Origin: Chitinimonas taiwanensis DSM 18899
GTDB taxonomy: Bacteria > Pseudomonadota > Gammaproteobacteria > Burkholderiales > Chitinimonadaceae
Direction: 5' to 3'
Length of the DNA: 64,000 nt
NCBI RefSeq assembly: GCF_900119825.1
Contig: NZ_FPKR01000014.1
Coordinates: 62,001-126,000 of the forward strand
The notes under the pieces are model-generated. The model saw only the letters and a list, made by a program, of their open reading frames with translations, was not told the origin of the DNA and did not search any database. Below, piece after piece: positions 52,748 to 61,423 of the stretch; within the stretch, counting starts at the first letter, position 1, and every line of letters starts with the position of its first letter. The translations under genes and the position numbers were made by a program.

Positions 52748-53236
52748 ATGAAATCCACCACCTTCAAGCGCCTGATCAATCTCTGGCCGCCCTTTCTGCT
52801 GACCGGCATCCACGCCAACCAGGTAAGCCCCGACTACCGCAGCGCCGAGGTCGCCCTGACCCTGCGCTGGTACAACCGCAACTATGTGGGTACCCACTTC
52901 GGCGGCAGCCTGTTTGCCATGACCGACCCGTGGTACATGCTGATGTTGATGCAGATTCTGGGGAAGGACTATTACGTGTGGGACCAGAGCGCCAGCATCG
53001 ACTTCATTGCGCCGGGACGTGGCGTGGTCAAGGCGCGCTTCGTGATCGAGGACGCGATGCTGGACGAGATCCGTACCCGCACCGCCAATGGCGAGAAATT
53101 CCTGCCCCAGTTCGTGGTGGATATCGTGGACCAGCGCGAGCAGCTGGTCGCACGGGTCAGCAAGACCATCTATGTGCGCAAGAAGCCGGCCAAACGCCAG
53201 GACGAAACGGCTACCAAGTCTGTAGCGGCAAGGTAA
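52748..53236 (+). CDS. DUF4442 hot-dog-fold thioesterase-like protein
   Basis: A 162-residue protein of the YiiD_C/DUF4442 group (hot-dog fold, related to acyl-CoA thioesterases): MKSTTFKRLINLWPPFLLTGI, LTLRWYNRNYVGTHFGGSLFAMTDPWYMLML and DQSASIDFIAPGRGVVKARFVI. It probably acts on acyl-CoA or acyl-ACP in the cytosol. The ATG is the first that gives the family N-terminus. The 3' end overlaps the convergent neighbour by 26 bases. The operator in its promoter suggests control by fatty acids. Confidence 0.83.
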   Translation: MKSTTFKRLINLWPPFLLTGIHANQVSPDYRSAEVALTLRWYNRNYVGTHFGGSLFAMTDPWYMLMLMQILGKDYYVWDQSASIDFIAPGRGVVKARFVIEDAMLDEIRTRTANGEKFLPQFVVDIVDQREQLVARVSKTIYVRKKPAKRQDETATKSVAAR

Positions 53237-54380
53237 AGCGCAGACCGGCGGCCAGCGCATGGGCCTCGGTGCTATCCAGCGCACTGCTACCCAGATAGAC
53301 GCTCAGCCATGGCCCACCCGCGCTCAATTCCACCAGCTTGGTGCGCGGCGTAAAGGCCAGCCCCAGCCAGACCGACTCATCCAGCTTATAGCGCCCGCTC
53401 AGCCGCGCCTGGTGCAGCTGATCGCGATACTGCCAGCCCAGCCCCGCCTGCCAGGCCGCCTGCTGCCAGCTCAGCTCGCCCTGCCAGCTGGCCTTGGGGC
53501 GCAACGTCAACTCACCGCGGCTATCGCGTCCCTGCACGGCGGGCGAGCCGTCCGCATTGCCGATCAGATCGCCATCGCTGTCGTACAGAAAACTACCCTG
53601 CTGATAGGAGCGCGGCATATCGCGCCCCTTGAGCTTGGCGGCCAGATCGAAACCGGCCAACTCCACGCCCCATCCTGAACGCCCCTGCCAACGTAAGCCA
53701 AGGTCCAGCGCATAGCCACGCCCGGACGGCTTGCCATCGCGCATATAGGGGTTGAAGCGTGCGGGATTATCGGTACGCATCAGGCTGCCGGCCGTCTCGC
53801 GCACGCCGCTGAACTGCAGCTGCTGGCTGGCATTGCTATAGGCCGTGCCGATAAAGCGCTCGATCTTGATATCCACCTGTTTGAAATACTGTGCGGCCAG
53901 GCCCAGATCGAGCTGACCGGCCTCGCCCAAGGAAAAGTTGAGGGCCTTGCCGAGGCGCAGGCCGCGGCTGGTCCAGTAGTCCATGCGGTAATCGAGCGCA
54001 TAGCGCTGGCCTGCGGCAAACCCCTGGCCCTGCTCGATCTGGCGCGCCAGCCGCACGGTATCGGCGCTGGCCTGGGCCACGCCATCGCGGCGGGCAAACA
54101 CGCTCAGATGCCAGCCGCGCTCCTCGCCGGCCAGCTGGGCGCGCCCATCCAGCTGCGCCCGCTCGCGCCCACGCTGGCTGCGCAGCTGTCGCCCCCAGTC
54201 ATCATCACTGAGGCTGGCCAAGGGCAAGGGGTCGCTGAAGCCACGCATATCGATGCCGGTATAGAGACGCGCGGCCGGGTCAAAAGCGGCCGGGTTATCG
54301 AGCAGGCTGGCCGCCTGCGCCGGCAGCAGCACCAGACCGAACACAGCTAAGCAAAGGTAAGGGCGGGAAGTCGCGAGCAT
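53211..54380 (-). CDS. Putative outer-membrane beta-barrel protein
   Basis: A 389-residue exported protein with signal peptide MLATSRPYLCLAVFGLVLLPAQA. The mature sequence is a long series of amphipathic strands rich in Tyr, Trp, Gly and Arg (WHLSVFARRDGVAQASADTVRLARQ, ALDYRMDYWTSRGLRLGKALNF, DLGLRWQGRSGWGVELAGFDL) and ends LPLQTW with a terminal aromatic residue, as in outer-membrane barrels. I do not recognise the family. It is followed upstream by the large lipoprotein gene on the same strand, so they may form an operon. Confidence 0.7.
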   Translation of the reverse strand: MLATSRPYLCLAVFGLVLLPAQAASLLDNPAAFDPAARLYTGIDMRGFSDPLPLASLSDDDWGRQLRSQRGRERAQLDGRAQLAGEERGWHLSVFARRDGVAQASADTVRLARQIEQGQGFAAGQRYALDYRMDYWTSRGLRLGKALNFSLGEAGQLDLGLAAQYFKQVDIKIERFIGTAYSNASQQLQFSGVRETAGSLMRTDNPARFNPYMRDGKPSGRGYALDLGLRWQGRSGWGVELAGFDLAAKLKGRDMPRSYQQGSFLYDSDGDLIGNADGSPAVQGRDSRGELTLRPKASWQGELSWQQAAWQAGLGWQYRDQLHQARLSGRYKLDESVWLGLAFTPRTKLVELSAGGPWLSVYLGSSALDSTEAHALAAGLRFTLPLQTW

Positions 54381-54476
54381 GGGCCACCTGGAATCGGGCT
54401 ACAAAAACGCACAAGGCCCGTCAGCTTACGCCGCGGGCCCTGCGCTAGGCCAGCCTGAGCTGGCCTGCCTGCCGGC

Positions 54477-56645
54477 TTAACCGAGCGACTCGGTCGTGCC
54501 GTCCTTGAAGCTGATCAGACTGTCGTTGATGGTGCCGACCTCGACCGTGCCCTGCTTGATGCTGCCAATGAGCACGCCATTGGCATTCTCGCTCAGGCTG
54601 ACACTGATATTGTCTGGCCCGGTCAGCGTCACCGGCCCGCTCACCTCGCCATCATCCAGCGTCGCCTGCAGGGTCAGTTTGCGCGCACCCAGCTCATGCG
54701 TGAGCGACATCGTGACCGTGTCATCCCCCGCAGTCGCGCGGTCCAGCCCCAAGGCCAGCTTGATGGTCACGCCATTGGCGCTAACCACCTTGGCCGCCAG
54801 AGAGACCGTGCCGGCATCCAGACCATTGGCCTGGTCGATCGCCTTGCGCGTCACCTCGGTGCTGACCTCGGCCACCACACCATCGCCCTTGCTCAAGGTG
54901 CCGCTGAAGCCGAACACCGTGGGCAGCACGGCGCTATCGCCGAGCGAGAGATTGCCGGCCAAGGCATACACGCCAGTACTGGCCTTGAGCTTGAGCGCCC
55001 CGAACACCACCTCGTCGCGATCACGGAAGCTCAGCGTCGAGCCTTCCAGCACCTCGATCTTGGCGGTCTTCCCTCCCTTGCTGCGGGTAATGCTGGCTAC
55101 CAGGGTACCCGAACCCGAGGCATTGCCGGCCGCATCCAGGGTTTCCGTGGCATTCAACGTGGCATCGATATTGTGCTTATCCTCGCCACCGAAGCCAAAC
55201 GGCACATCGCCCTTCATGCTGGCCACCACGCTGGTATCGGTCTCCGTCACAGTGAACACACCGTCCTGCGTGCTGCCAAAGAGCTTGGTGGCGGTATCGT
55301 CATACTGCCCGCTCACCGAACTCTCCATAAAGGCGTCCCAGTTCACTGCCCCGGCGGCCTCGCCCGGTGTCAGGGTCAGCGCGAAGCGGCTCCACTCAGT
55401 TGGCGCATCCGGATTGCGTCCCTGCAGATTTGCGTAGCCACACTTGATGCCGGTAATGCTCTCCGGCGTATTGGCCACACTGCTGCTGCAACGCATGCCA
55501 GGCATGCCGGGGCTTGGCTCCCAGCGCTTCTCCCAGCGACCGTTGACCGGAGCGATGTCCTCCGGGTTACCCGCACGCAGATCACGCAGGAAGGTGGCGG
55601 CGCGGTCAATCAGCTGGAAGTGCTCGATACTGAGCCGTGTGCTGTCACTGACTAGCTGCACTGCCTCGTTCAAGGCGGTACCGGTATTGCTCAGCTGCTC
55701 ATCGGCCAGCGCGGCCGAGATGCGGACATCGCGTATCGCCTGGCGCGCGGCGGCAATGCCGGCCGACAGGGTCGGATCGGCACCGCTCACGTCTTCCGGC
55801 GTCGGCTCCACCACGATCAGACCCAGATCCTTCTCGGCTTCGATCTGTGCCTTGGTCGCATCGTCGGCGAACTCGGTGGCGGCGGCGACCAGCGCATCGG
55901 CAAAGGTCGTGCTATCGAAATTCGCCAGCACCACCCCAGGCACGGCGGTCTCGCCCTGCTTACCATCCAGCTTGTCGTCCGACAGGTCCTGGGCCAGGCT
56001 TTCCGCAATTTCATGTGGTTTGGCGTCTGCTGCACCGCTGCTGGCAATCGCGGCCAGGATCAGCGCATAGCGGCCGGCCGGAGAGGCATCCACCTTGGGT
56101 GTGGCCGTACCGACCAGGGCCGGCGGCGAAATCGCGCTGGTCAGGCCGAATACCGCCGCCACCTTGGCATTGGCGGCATTGATGGCGGTATTGTTGGCAT
56201 TGGCCAAGCCACCGGCCGCTTCCAGCTTGCGCTTGACCGCATCGGACAGCACGGTCACACCTACACTGGTGCTACCAGCGGGGGCAACCGCTTCCAGCGT
56301 CTTGCCGGCCGGGAAATTCTCCGTGGTGCCCGTTGCTTCATTGAAGTAATTGACCGTACCGCCGCCGCTCACACTGACCACGATAGGCCCGCTGTGGGTA
56401 CCGATATTCACGGTGGCCGTGCCATCGCTGCCGATGCTGCCACTGCCAACCTGGGCGCCGGCCAACGAGCGGACCACCACCGGCGTGCCGGTCGAGAACA
56501 TGCCCAACGAGGGCGCGACCTTCACGCTGGAGGTAGGGGGCGTGGGTGGCGGGTCATCGCCGCCCCCGCCGCCGCATGCGCTCAAGGCCAGCAGTACCGC
56601 GCCCGCCAGGGCCAATTTCGGAATACCCACCACCTGTCGATTCAT
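54477..56645 (-). CDS. Large putative lipoprotein of unknown function
   Basis: A 722-residue protein whose signal peptide ends in a lipobox, VLLALSACGGGGG, followed by an Asp/Pro/Thr-rich linker. The mature part has Ig-like or beta-rich repeats with polar Gly/Thr/Ser/Asp (TVNYFNEATGTTENFPAG, VTIKLALGLDRATAGDDTVTMSL, a C-terminal set of strands with NGVLIGSIKQGTVEVGTIN) and a helical middle region (about 130-320). A single Cys pair is seen near RCSSSV and IKCGYAN. No catalytic motif is visible. GAGGAG precedes the start. Its leader contains a 13-base-pair inverted repeat. Confidence 0.72.
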   Translation of the reverse strand: MNRQVVGIPKLALAGAVLLALSACGGGGGDDPPPTPPTSSVKVAPSLGMFSTGTPVVVRSLAGAQVGSGSIGSDGTATVNIGTHSGPIVVSVSGGGTVNYFNEATGTTENFPAGKTLEAVAPAGSTSVGVTVLSDAVKRKLEAAGGLANANNTAINAANAKVAAVFGLTSAISPPALVGTATPKVDASPAGRYALILAAIASSGAADAKPHEIAESLAQDLSDDKLDGKQGETAVPGVVLANFDSTTFADALVAAATEFADDATKAQIEAEKDLGLIVVEPTPEDVSGADPTLSAGIAAARQAIRDVRISAALADEQLSNTGTALNEAVQLVSDSTRLSIEHFQLIDRAATFLRDLRAGNPEDIAPVNGRWEKRWEPSPGMPGMRCSSSVANTPESITGIKCGYANLQGRNPDAPTEWSRFALTLTPGEAAGAVNWDAFMESSVSGQYDDTATKLFGSTQDGVFTVTETDTSVVASMKGDVPFGFGGEDKHNIDATLNATETLDAAGNASGSGTLVASITRSKGGKTAKIEVLEGSTLSFRDRDEVVFGALKLKASTGVYALAGNLSLGDSAVLPTVFGFSGTLSKGDGVVAEVSTEVTRKAIDQANGLDAGTVSLAAKVVSANGVTIKLALGLDRATAGDDTVTMSLTHELGARKLTLQATLDDGEVSGPVTLTGPDNISVSLSENANGVLIGSIKQGTVEVGTINDSLISFKDGTTESLG

Positions 56646-57006
56646 GATTATTCTCCTCTGTGATTTGCCACGTCCGCCTAGCACGAGATGCACAAGCCGA
56701 CAGCGGCGCTGTCGGCTTGTCGGGAACCCTGCCCATTCAAGTTAGCAGTTGCTGATAGGGATGCCAGTGGGCGCCATGGCAAGTCGGCCATTCTCAGTAT
56801 GGGCCTCCCCTCGCCAAGCTAGAGCTGGCGCGCCCTTGCTCGCTCCTGCCCATCCACAACCGGCCGTCGGCACTATTCACAGCGCCGCCATTCACGCCCT
56901 GGCCGGTTGATTCGCCCCCGTCTCAGGTCGATTCATCGCAAGCCGCCCAAGCGATGTGGCGCCGGCGGCATGCTGCAGCCATCCCTTCACCACCTAGGAG
57001 TGCAGC
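56646..57006. other. 361-base intergenic region with inverted repeat
   Basis: Divergent gap between the large lipoprotein (minus) and the DUF2141 operon (plus). It contains the inverted repeat described separately and otherwise no gene that I can support: the open frames are short and lack conserved structure. An AGGAG before the DUF2141 start is visible. Promoters of both directions must lie here. Confidence 0.5.
56692..56720. repeat. Perfect 13-base inverted repeat in the lipoprotein leader
   Basis: ACAAGCCGACAGC, spacer GGC, GCTGTCGGCTTGT. The arms are perfectly complementary. It lies 47 bases upstream of the large lipoprotein start, and 287 bases before the DUF2141 start. There is no T tract on either side, so it is not a standard terminator; it may be an operator or a leader hairpin. 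Confidence 0.7.
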
Positions 57007-57411
57007 ATGTTGAACCGCCTGATGATTGCCCTGCTACTGACCGGCGCCACCCAGGCTGCCGAGCTGACCGTCACCGTGCTGGGCGTGCAGCACGCCGAGG
57101 GCAAGGTGATGGTCGCCGCCTACAAGGCGCCCGAGCGCTTCCTCAAGCAGCCCAGCGCCGTGGCCTGGACCGATGCGCAGCCAGGCAGCGTGCAGGCCAC
57201 CTTGCATGATCTGCCACCGGGCGAATACGCGGTGTCGCTCTACCAGGACCGCAATCGCAATCTGCAGCTCGATAGCAATCTGCTCGGCATCCCGACCGAG
57301 CCCTATGGCTTTTCGAACGACGCGGTGGGCAAGTTCGGCCCGCCCAGCTTCGAGCAAGCGCGCATTGTGGTGCCGCAAGAAGGTGGCCAGATCACCATTA
57401 CCCTGCGCTGA
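57007..57411 (+). CDS. DUF2141-family exported protein
   Basis: A 134-residue protein with a short signal peptide (MLNRLMIALLLTGATQA) and a beta-sandwich domain typical of DUF2141: LPPGEYAVSLYQDRNRNLQLDSNLLGIPTEPYGFSNDAV, in which DxNxNxxLDxN suggests a calcium-type loop. The family is found beside carotenoid genes in several bacteria. It is the first gene of the plus-strand operon including carotenoid oxygenase and LytTR regulator. AGGAG precedes the ATG. Confidence 0.88.
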   Translation: MLNRLMIALLLTGATQAAELTVTVLGVQHAEGKVMVAAYKAPERFLKQPSAVAWTDAQPGSVQATLHDLPPGEYAVSLYQDRNRNLQLDSNLLGIPTEPYGFSNDAVGKFGPPSFEQARIVVPQEGGQITITLR

Positions 57412-57428
57412 ACAGACGGAGCGAGACC

Positions 57429-57707
57429 ATGCATAGCGAGCCACACACCCTGCAGCAACAGGCCGAAGAGCGCGCCGATGCGCTACTCGATTTCTACCAG
57501 CATCTGGGCAGCTATCTGCTGGTCAATAGCGGCCTGGTGCTGCTCGACCTGTGGCAGGGCGGCGGGCTGAACTGGGCCTTCTGGCCGCTACTGGGCTGGG
57601 GCGTTGGCATCGCCGCCCATGCGCTGCGTACCTTCGTGGGCACGCCGGGCTGGCGTGCACGTCTGGTGGCGCGCGAGTTGCAGCGCCTGCAGACGAGGAG
57701 GCACTGA
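57429..57707 (+). CDS. 2TM-domain membrane protein
   Basis: A 92-residue protein with the 2TM domain (PF13239 type): an acidic/Gln N-terminus (EERADALLDFYQHLGSYLLVNSGLVLLDLW) with the first helix, and WAFWPLLGWGVGIAAHALRTF as the second, then an Arg-rich cytoplasmic tail. 2TM modules are elsewhere attached to LytTR or histidine-kinase genes, and here a LytS/LytTR pair lies downstream. It may modulate that kinase. It starts 17 bases after the DUF2141 gene and ends 1 base before the carotenoid oxygenase. Confidence 0.83.
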   Translation: MHSEPHTLQQQAEERADALLDFYQHLGSYLLVNSGLVLLDLWQGGGLNWAFWPLLGWGVGIAAHALRTFVGTPGWRARLVARELQRLQTRRH

Positions 57708-57708
57708 T

Positions 57709-59184
57709 ATGCATCGGCGCGACTTTCTTGGCCGAGGCCTACTAGGCGGCCTGGCACTGGCCATACCCAGCAGGGCTCGGGCCGATGCCGGCAGCTATGC
57801 CAGCTTTCGTGCCGGCCTGCGGCGGCACCCGCAGCTGGCCGCCCTGCGCGGCACCGAGCAGGAGATGCTGAGCGGCCGTGCCCGCATCCACGGCAAGTGG
57901 CCGCAGGCGCTGCGTGGCAGCTTCTTTCGCAATGGGCCGGCCCGTTTTGAACGCGCTGGCGAGCGGCTCGAACACTGGTTCGACGGCGACGGCATGGTGC
58001 ATGCGTGGCGCATGGCGGATGGCCAGGTTCAGCACCAGGCGCGCATGGTGCGTACCCATAAATATCTGGCCGAAGCCGAGGCCGGCCAGTTGCTCTACCC
58101 GGGCTTCGGCACCTGGCTGGCGCGCCGCCCGTTTGCCAATAACGACACGCTAAACAGCGCCAATACCAATGCCGTGCCGCATGCCGGCCGCCTGTATGCG
58201 CTGTGGGAAGGCGGCTCGGCCACCGAGATCGACCCGCACAGCCTTGCCACACGCGGCATCAAGACCTGGCGCGAGGACCTGGCCGCCCTGCCCTTCTCCG
58301 CCCACCCAAAGATCGATGCCGCCGGCCGACTGTGGAATTTCGGCGCCCTGCCCGGCAGCGACAAGCTAGTGCTGTGGCGCATAGAAGCGGATGGCAGCCT
58401 GGGTAAGGTTGCGGTGCTGCCCGTGGCCGATGTGGCCATGCTGCATGATTTCGCCATCACTGAACGCTATCTGGTCTTTCTGCTGCCGCCCTTCAGCCTG
58501 CACCCGGCCGAGCAGACCAGCTTTCTCGACCAGCACCATTGGCAGCCCGAGCGACCGATACGCATCCTGGTGGTGGACAAGGCTGACTTCACGCTCAAGC
58601 ACAGCCTGGAAATGCCCGCCGCCATGGTGTTTCATCTGGGCAATGCCTTCGAGGACGGCCAGCACATCCGCCTCGATGCCTGCCTGTATCGCGATGCCCG
58701 CGTGCTGGATGAGATGCGCGCCCATATGCGTGGCGAGATCAGTGCCACCCCAAGCAAGGCGCGCACGGTGCTGCTTGATCTCGACCTCGCGCGCGGCACG
58801 GTCAGCGAGCAGCGATTGCTGGAGGACGGCGAGTTCCCGCGCGTGGCCGACCACGATATCGGCCGCCGCCACCGCCGCTTGTATCTGCTGGGCGAAAGCG
58901 GCCGGAATCCGGTGGGCATGGGCAGCGTGCTCAGTGTCGATCTGGACAGCGGGCGGCGCGATGAATATGTGTTCGGCCCCGATTGGCTGGTGGAGGAACA
59001 TGTGCCGGTAGCGCGGCCCGATGGGCGTGGCCTGTGGCTGCTCGGGCCGGCTTTCGATCTGGCGCGCCAGCAGACGGTACTGAATGTGTTCGATGCCGCG
59101 CGTATCAGCGCCGGCCCCCTTGCCCAGGCGCGCCTGCCCTATGCGGCGCCGCTCGGATTTCATGGCAACTTCCTGAAGGCTTGA
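57709..59184 (+). CDS. Carotenoid oxygenase family protein, Tat-exported
   Basis: A 491-residue non-haem iron enzyme of the RPE65/CCD family. The four iron-binding His residues are visible in order: SAHPKIDAAGR, AMLHDFAITER, MVFHLGNAFED and the C-terminal GFHGNFLKA. A twin-arginine-like leader MHRRDFLGRGLLGG points to periplasmic export of the folded protein. It would cleave carotenoids or stilbenes, but no carotenoid biosynthesis gene is near. The ATG follows GAGGAGG at suitable distance. It is part of a tightly spaced plus-strand gene run. Confidence 0.88.
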   Translation: MHRRDFLGRGLLGGLALAIPSRARADAGSYASFRAGLRRHPQLAALRGTEQEMLSGRARIHGKWPQALRGSFFRNGPARFERAGERLEHWFDGDGMVHAWRMADGQVQHQARMVRTHKYLAEAEAGQLLYPGFGTWLARRPFANNDTLNSANTNAVPHAGRLYALWEGGSATEIDPHSLATRGIKTWREDLAALPFSAHPKIDAAGRLWNFGALPGSDKLVLWRIEADGSLGKVAVLPVADVAMLHDFAITERYLVFLLPPFSLHPAEQTSFLDQHHWQPERPIRILVVDKADFTLKHSLEMPAAMVFHLGNAFEDGQHIRLDACLYRDARVLDEMRAHMRGEISATPSKARTVLLDLDLARGTVSEQRLLEDGEFPRVADHDIGRRHRRLYLLGESGRNPVGMGSVLSVDLDSGRRDEYVFGPDWLVEEHVPVARPDGRGLWLLGPAFDLARQQTVLNVFDAARISAGPLAQARLPYAAPLGFHGNFLKA

Positions 59185-59186
59185 GC

Positions 59187-59762
59187 ATGTCCAAACGCAT
59201 CTTGTTAATCCTGGCCCATCCCGATAGCGACAGCTTCTGCGCAGCGCTCGCGCAGCGTTATGAAAGCGCAGCCCTGGCCGCTGGCCACCAAGTCAGTCGG
59301 CTGGACCTCGGCCAGCTCCGTTTCGACCCCATCCTGCGCGGCGGCTTTCGCGGCGGACAGGCACTGGAACCCGATTTGCAGGCCGCCCAGGCGGCGATCA
59401 GCGCGGCCGAGCGGCTGGTCTTCGTGTACCCCTATTGGTGGGGGGTGATGCCGGCCCTGCTGAAGGGCTTTATCGACCGCGTCTTCCTGCCCGGTTTTGC
59501 CTTCAAATATCAGGATGGCAGCCCATTCCCGGCCAAGCTGCTGGCCGGGCGCGAGGCCCAGCTGATCGTGACCAGCGATACGCCAGCATGGTACAACCGC
59601 CTGGTTTACGGCCGCGCCGGCCTGCGCCTGATGCGCGCCCAGGTGCTGGAGTTCTGTGGCATCCGCCTGCGCAAGATCCTGGAAATCGGCCCGGTACGCG
59701 GCAGCCAGCCCAAGGCGCGCGAATACTGGCTCAACCGGGTCGGCCAACTGGCCAGTCTTTGA
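59187..59762 (+). CDS. NAD(P)H dehydrogenase (quinone)-like flavodoxin-fold reductase
   Basis: A 191-residue flavodoxin-fold protein of the NQO1/KefF/YwrO group: KRILLILAHPDSDSFCAALAQRY, LVFVYPYWWGVMPALLKGFIDRVFLPGFAF and LIVTSDTPAWYNRLVYG. YPYWWG...PALLKGFIDRV is the FMN/quinone binding signature. It probably does two-electron reduction of quinones or of apocarotenoid aldehydes. It starts 2 bases after the carotenoid oxygenase gene. Confidence 0.9.
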   Translation: MSKRILLILAHPDSDSFCAALAQRYESAALAAGHQVSRLDLGQLRFDPILRGGFRGGQALEPDLQAAQAAISAAERLVFVYPYWWGVMPALLKGFIDRVFLPGFAFKYQDGSPFPAKLLAGREAQLIVTSDTPAWYNRLVYGRAGLRLMRAQVLEFCGIRLRKILEIGPVRGSQPKAREYWLNRVGQLASL

Positions 59763-59773
59763 AGAGAACCACC

Positions 59774-60937
59774 ATGTCCACCGCCGACCGCGCCACCGCC
59801 AAGTGGAATGCCTTCGAACTCAAGTACGACGGCCATCCGCTGGAATTCATCCACTACTTCCGCCGCTGGCCATGCAGCACGCAGCGCGATCTGCTTTACA
59901 CGCTGATCTGGAATAGCCTGATCTTCGTGGCGCTGGCCATGGTGGGCCTGCTGTTCGGCAGCACGCAGCACATCGGGCGCTTTCTGTGGGTGACCTTCGT
60001 CATCACCCAGGCCGTCGGCTTCACCATCCACGGCCTGTTCTACGTATGCGGGCGCCTGCTCGGCCACTGGCTGATACGCCTGCCCAACTGGGTGCATTAC
60101 GGCTACTTCATCCTGGTCTCGGTCTGCGGGGTATTCCTCGGCTACGGCATCGGCTTCAGCCTTTTGGAGATGGAAAGCACGCGGCGCTATGTGTTCAGTG
60201 CCGAGGGCGCGAAGAGCATTGCCCTGTTCTCGATCATGATCTCGGTCCTGCTGTGCGCGATGTTCATCAGCCGCGATAAGCAAAGGCGCAATGAGCTGGC
60301 CCTGGCGGCCGAGCGCGAACGCGCAACCGAGGCGGATCGACGCGCGTTGGAGGCCCAGCTGCGCATGCTGCAGGCACAGATCGAGCCGCACTTCCTCTAC
60401 AACACCTTGGCCAATGCGGTCGGCCTGATCGGCCCGGCCCCCGACAAGGCGCGCCATCTGCTGGAAAAGCTGATCGACTATCTGCGCGCCAGCCTCACCG
60501 CCAGCCGCGAGGCGCAGACCCAGCTGGGCCGCGAGTTGAACACCATCGCCGCCTACCTCGCCCTGATGCAGGTGCGCATGGGCGAACGCCTGCGCTACCG
60601 CATCGACTGCCCAAGCGCGCTGAGCGAGCTGCCCATCCCGCCCATGCTGTTGCAACCGCTGGTGGAGAACGCGATTCAGCACGGCCTGGAGCCCCTGATC
60701 GAAGGCGGCGAAATCAGCCTGCAAGTCAGCTTTGAAGGCAGCCACTTGCAGATTCAGATTTGTGACAGCGGCGCCGGCTTCCCCAGCACGCCCGTGCAGC
60801 GCCCGGGTGGCGGTGTGGGCCTGAGCAATCTGCGTGAACGCCTCGATAGCCTGTACGGCGGCAAGGCCAGCCTGAGCCTGACCGAGCGCCAGGCCGAACG
60901 TGGCATCTGCGCCACGCTGCGCCTGCCGCTCGCCTAG
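59774..60937 (+). CDS. LytS-type sensor histidine kinase
   Basis: A 387-residue membrane histidine kinase. Four or more hydrophobic segments lie in residues 40-165, followed by a coiled coil and the His_kinase domain (PF06580): phospho-acceptor His206 in LQAQIEPHFLYNTLANAV, then the ATPase part with LLQPLVENAIQHGLEP (N box) and DSGAGFPS and GGGVGLSNLRERLDSLYG (G boxes). It is the AlgZ/LytS type without periplasmic PAS domain. The cognate LytTR regulator lies 487 bases downstream, with a small exported protein gene between them. Sensed signal unknown. Confidence 0.94.
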   Translation: MSTADRATAKWNAFELKYDGHPLEFIHYFRRWPCSTQRDLLYTLIWNSLIFVALAMVGLLFGSTQHIGRFLWVTFVITQAVGFTIHGLFYVCGRLLGHWLIRLPNWVHYGYFILVSVCGVFLGYGIGFSLLEMESTRRYVFSAEGAKSIALFSIMISVLLCAMFISRDKQRRNELALAAERERATEADRRALEAQLRMLQAQIEPHFLYNTLANAVGLIGPAPDKARHLLEKLIDYLRASLTASREAQTQLGRELNTIAAYLALMQVRMGERLRYRIDCPSALSELPIPPMLLQPLVENAIQHGLEPLIEGGEISLQVSFEGSHLQIQICDSGAGFPSTPVQRPGGGVGLSNLRERLDSLYGGKASLSLTERQAERGICATLRLPLA

Positions 60938-61013
60938 ATTGCCGACCAGCGCTGCCCGGCTGGCACGGCTTGGCGATACCATGGCCCACACCATGCCTAG
61001 CCAAGGATTTGCC

Positions 61014-61382
61014 ATGCCACTGCTGCCCCTGATTCTGCTCGCCCTGGCTCTGCTGGCACCCGCCGCCCAGGCCAAGAGCGCCTGCGTGTTCGAAGGCACG
61101 CTGCAAGGCAAGCCGATCAAGGATTGCAGCGAGATCGACCTGCCGGTGCCGGTGGCCGAGTACCGGCTGCAGTGTGAAAAGCACGTCGATGCCTTCAAGC
61201 GCCTGGGCGGTGAGATTCGCGCTTACGTCGCGCCCGCCTGCCCCAAGCCGGCCCTGGCTGGCTGCAAGGGCGCCATGGGCACGCCGGGCACCGTCTACTA
61301 CTACCTGGCCAGCCCCACCGAGCTGGCCAATAAGCAAGCCGCCTGCGCCAAATATGGCGGCAGCTGGCTGAGCGGTAGCTAA
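61014..61382 (+). CDS. Small exported Cys-rich protein
   Basis: A 122-residue protein with a Sec signal peptide (MPLLPLILLALALLAPAAQA). The mature 100 residues contain six Cys (in ACVFEG, KDCSEID, LQCEKH, PACPK, AGCKG and AACAKYGG), enough for three disulfides. I do not recognise the family. Being located between the kinase and regulator genes, it is a candidate extracytoplasmic ligand or modulator of the LytS-type kinase; this is inference only. AAGGA precedes the ATG. Confidence 0.68.
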   Translation: MPLLPLILLALALLAPAAQAKSACVFEGTLQGKPIKDCSEIDLPVPVAEYRLQCEKHVDAFKRLGGEIRAYVAPACPKPALAGCKGAMGTPGTVYYYLASPTELANKQAACAKYGGSWLSGS

Positions 61383-61423
61383 GCGCAGCCCAAGCCCGTT
61401 TTCACCTTCTACACGACGCCACC

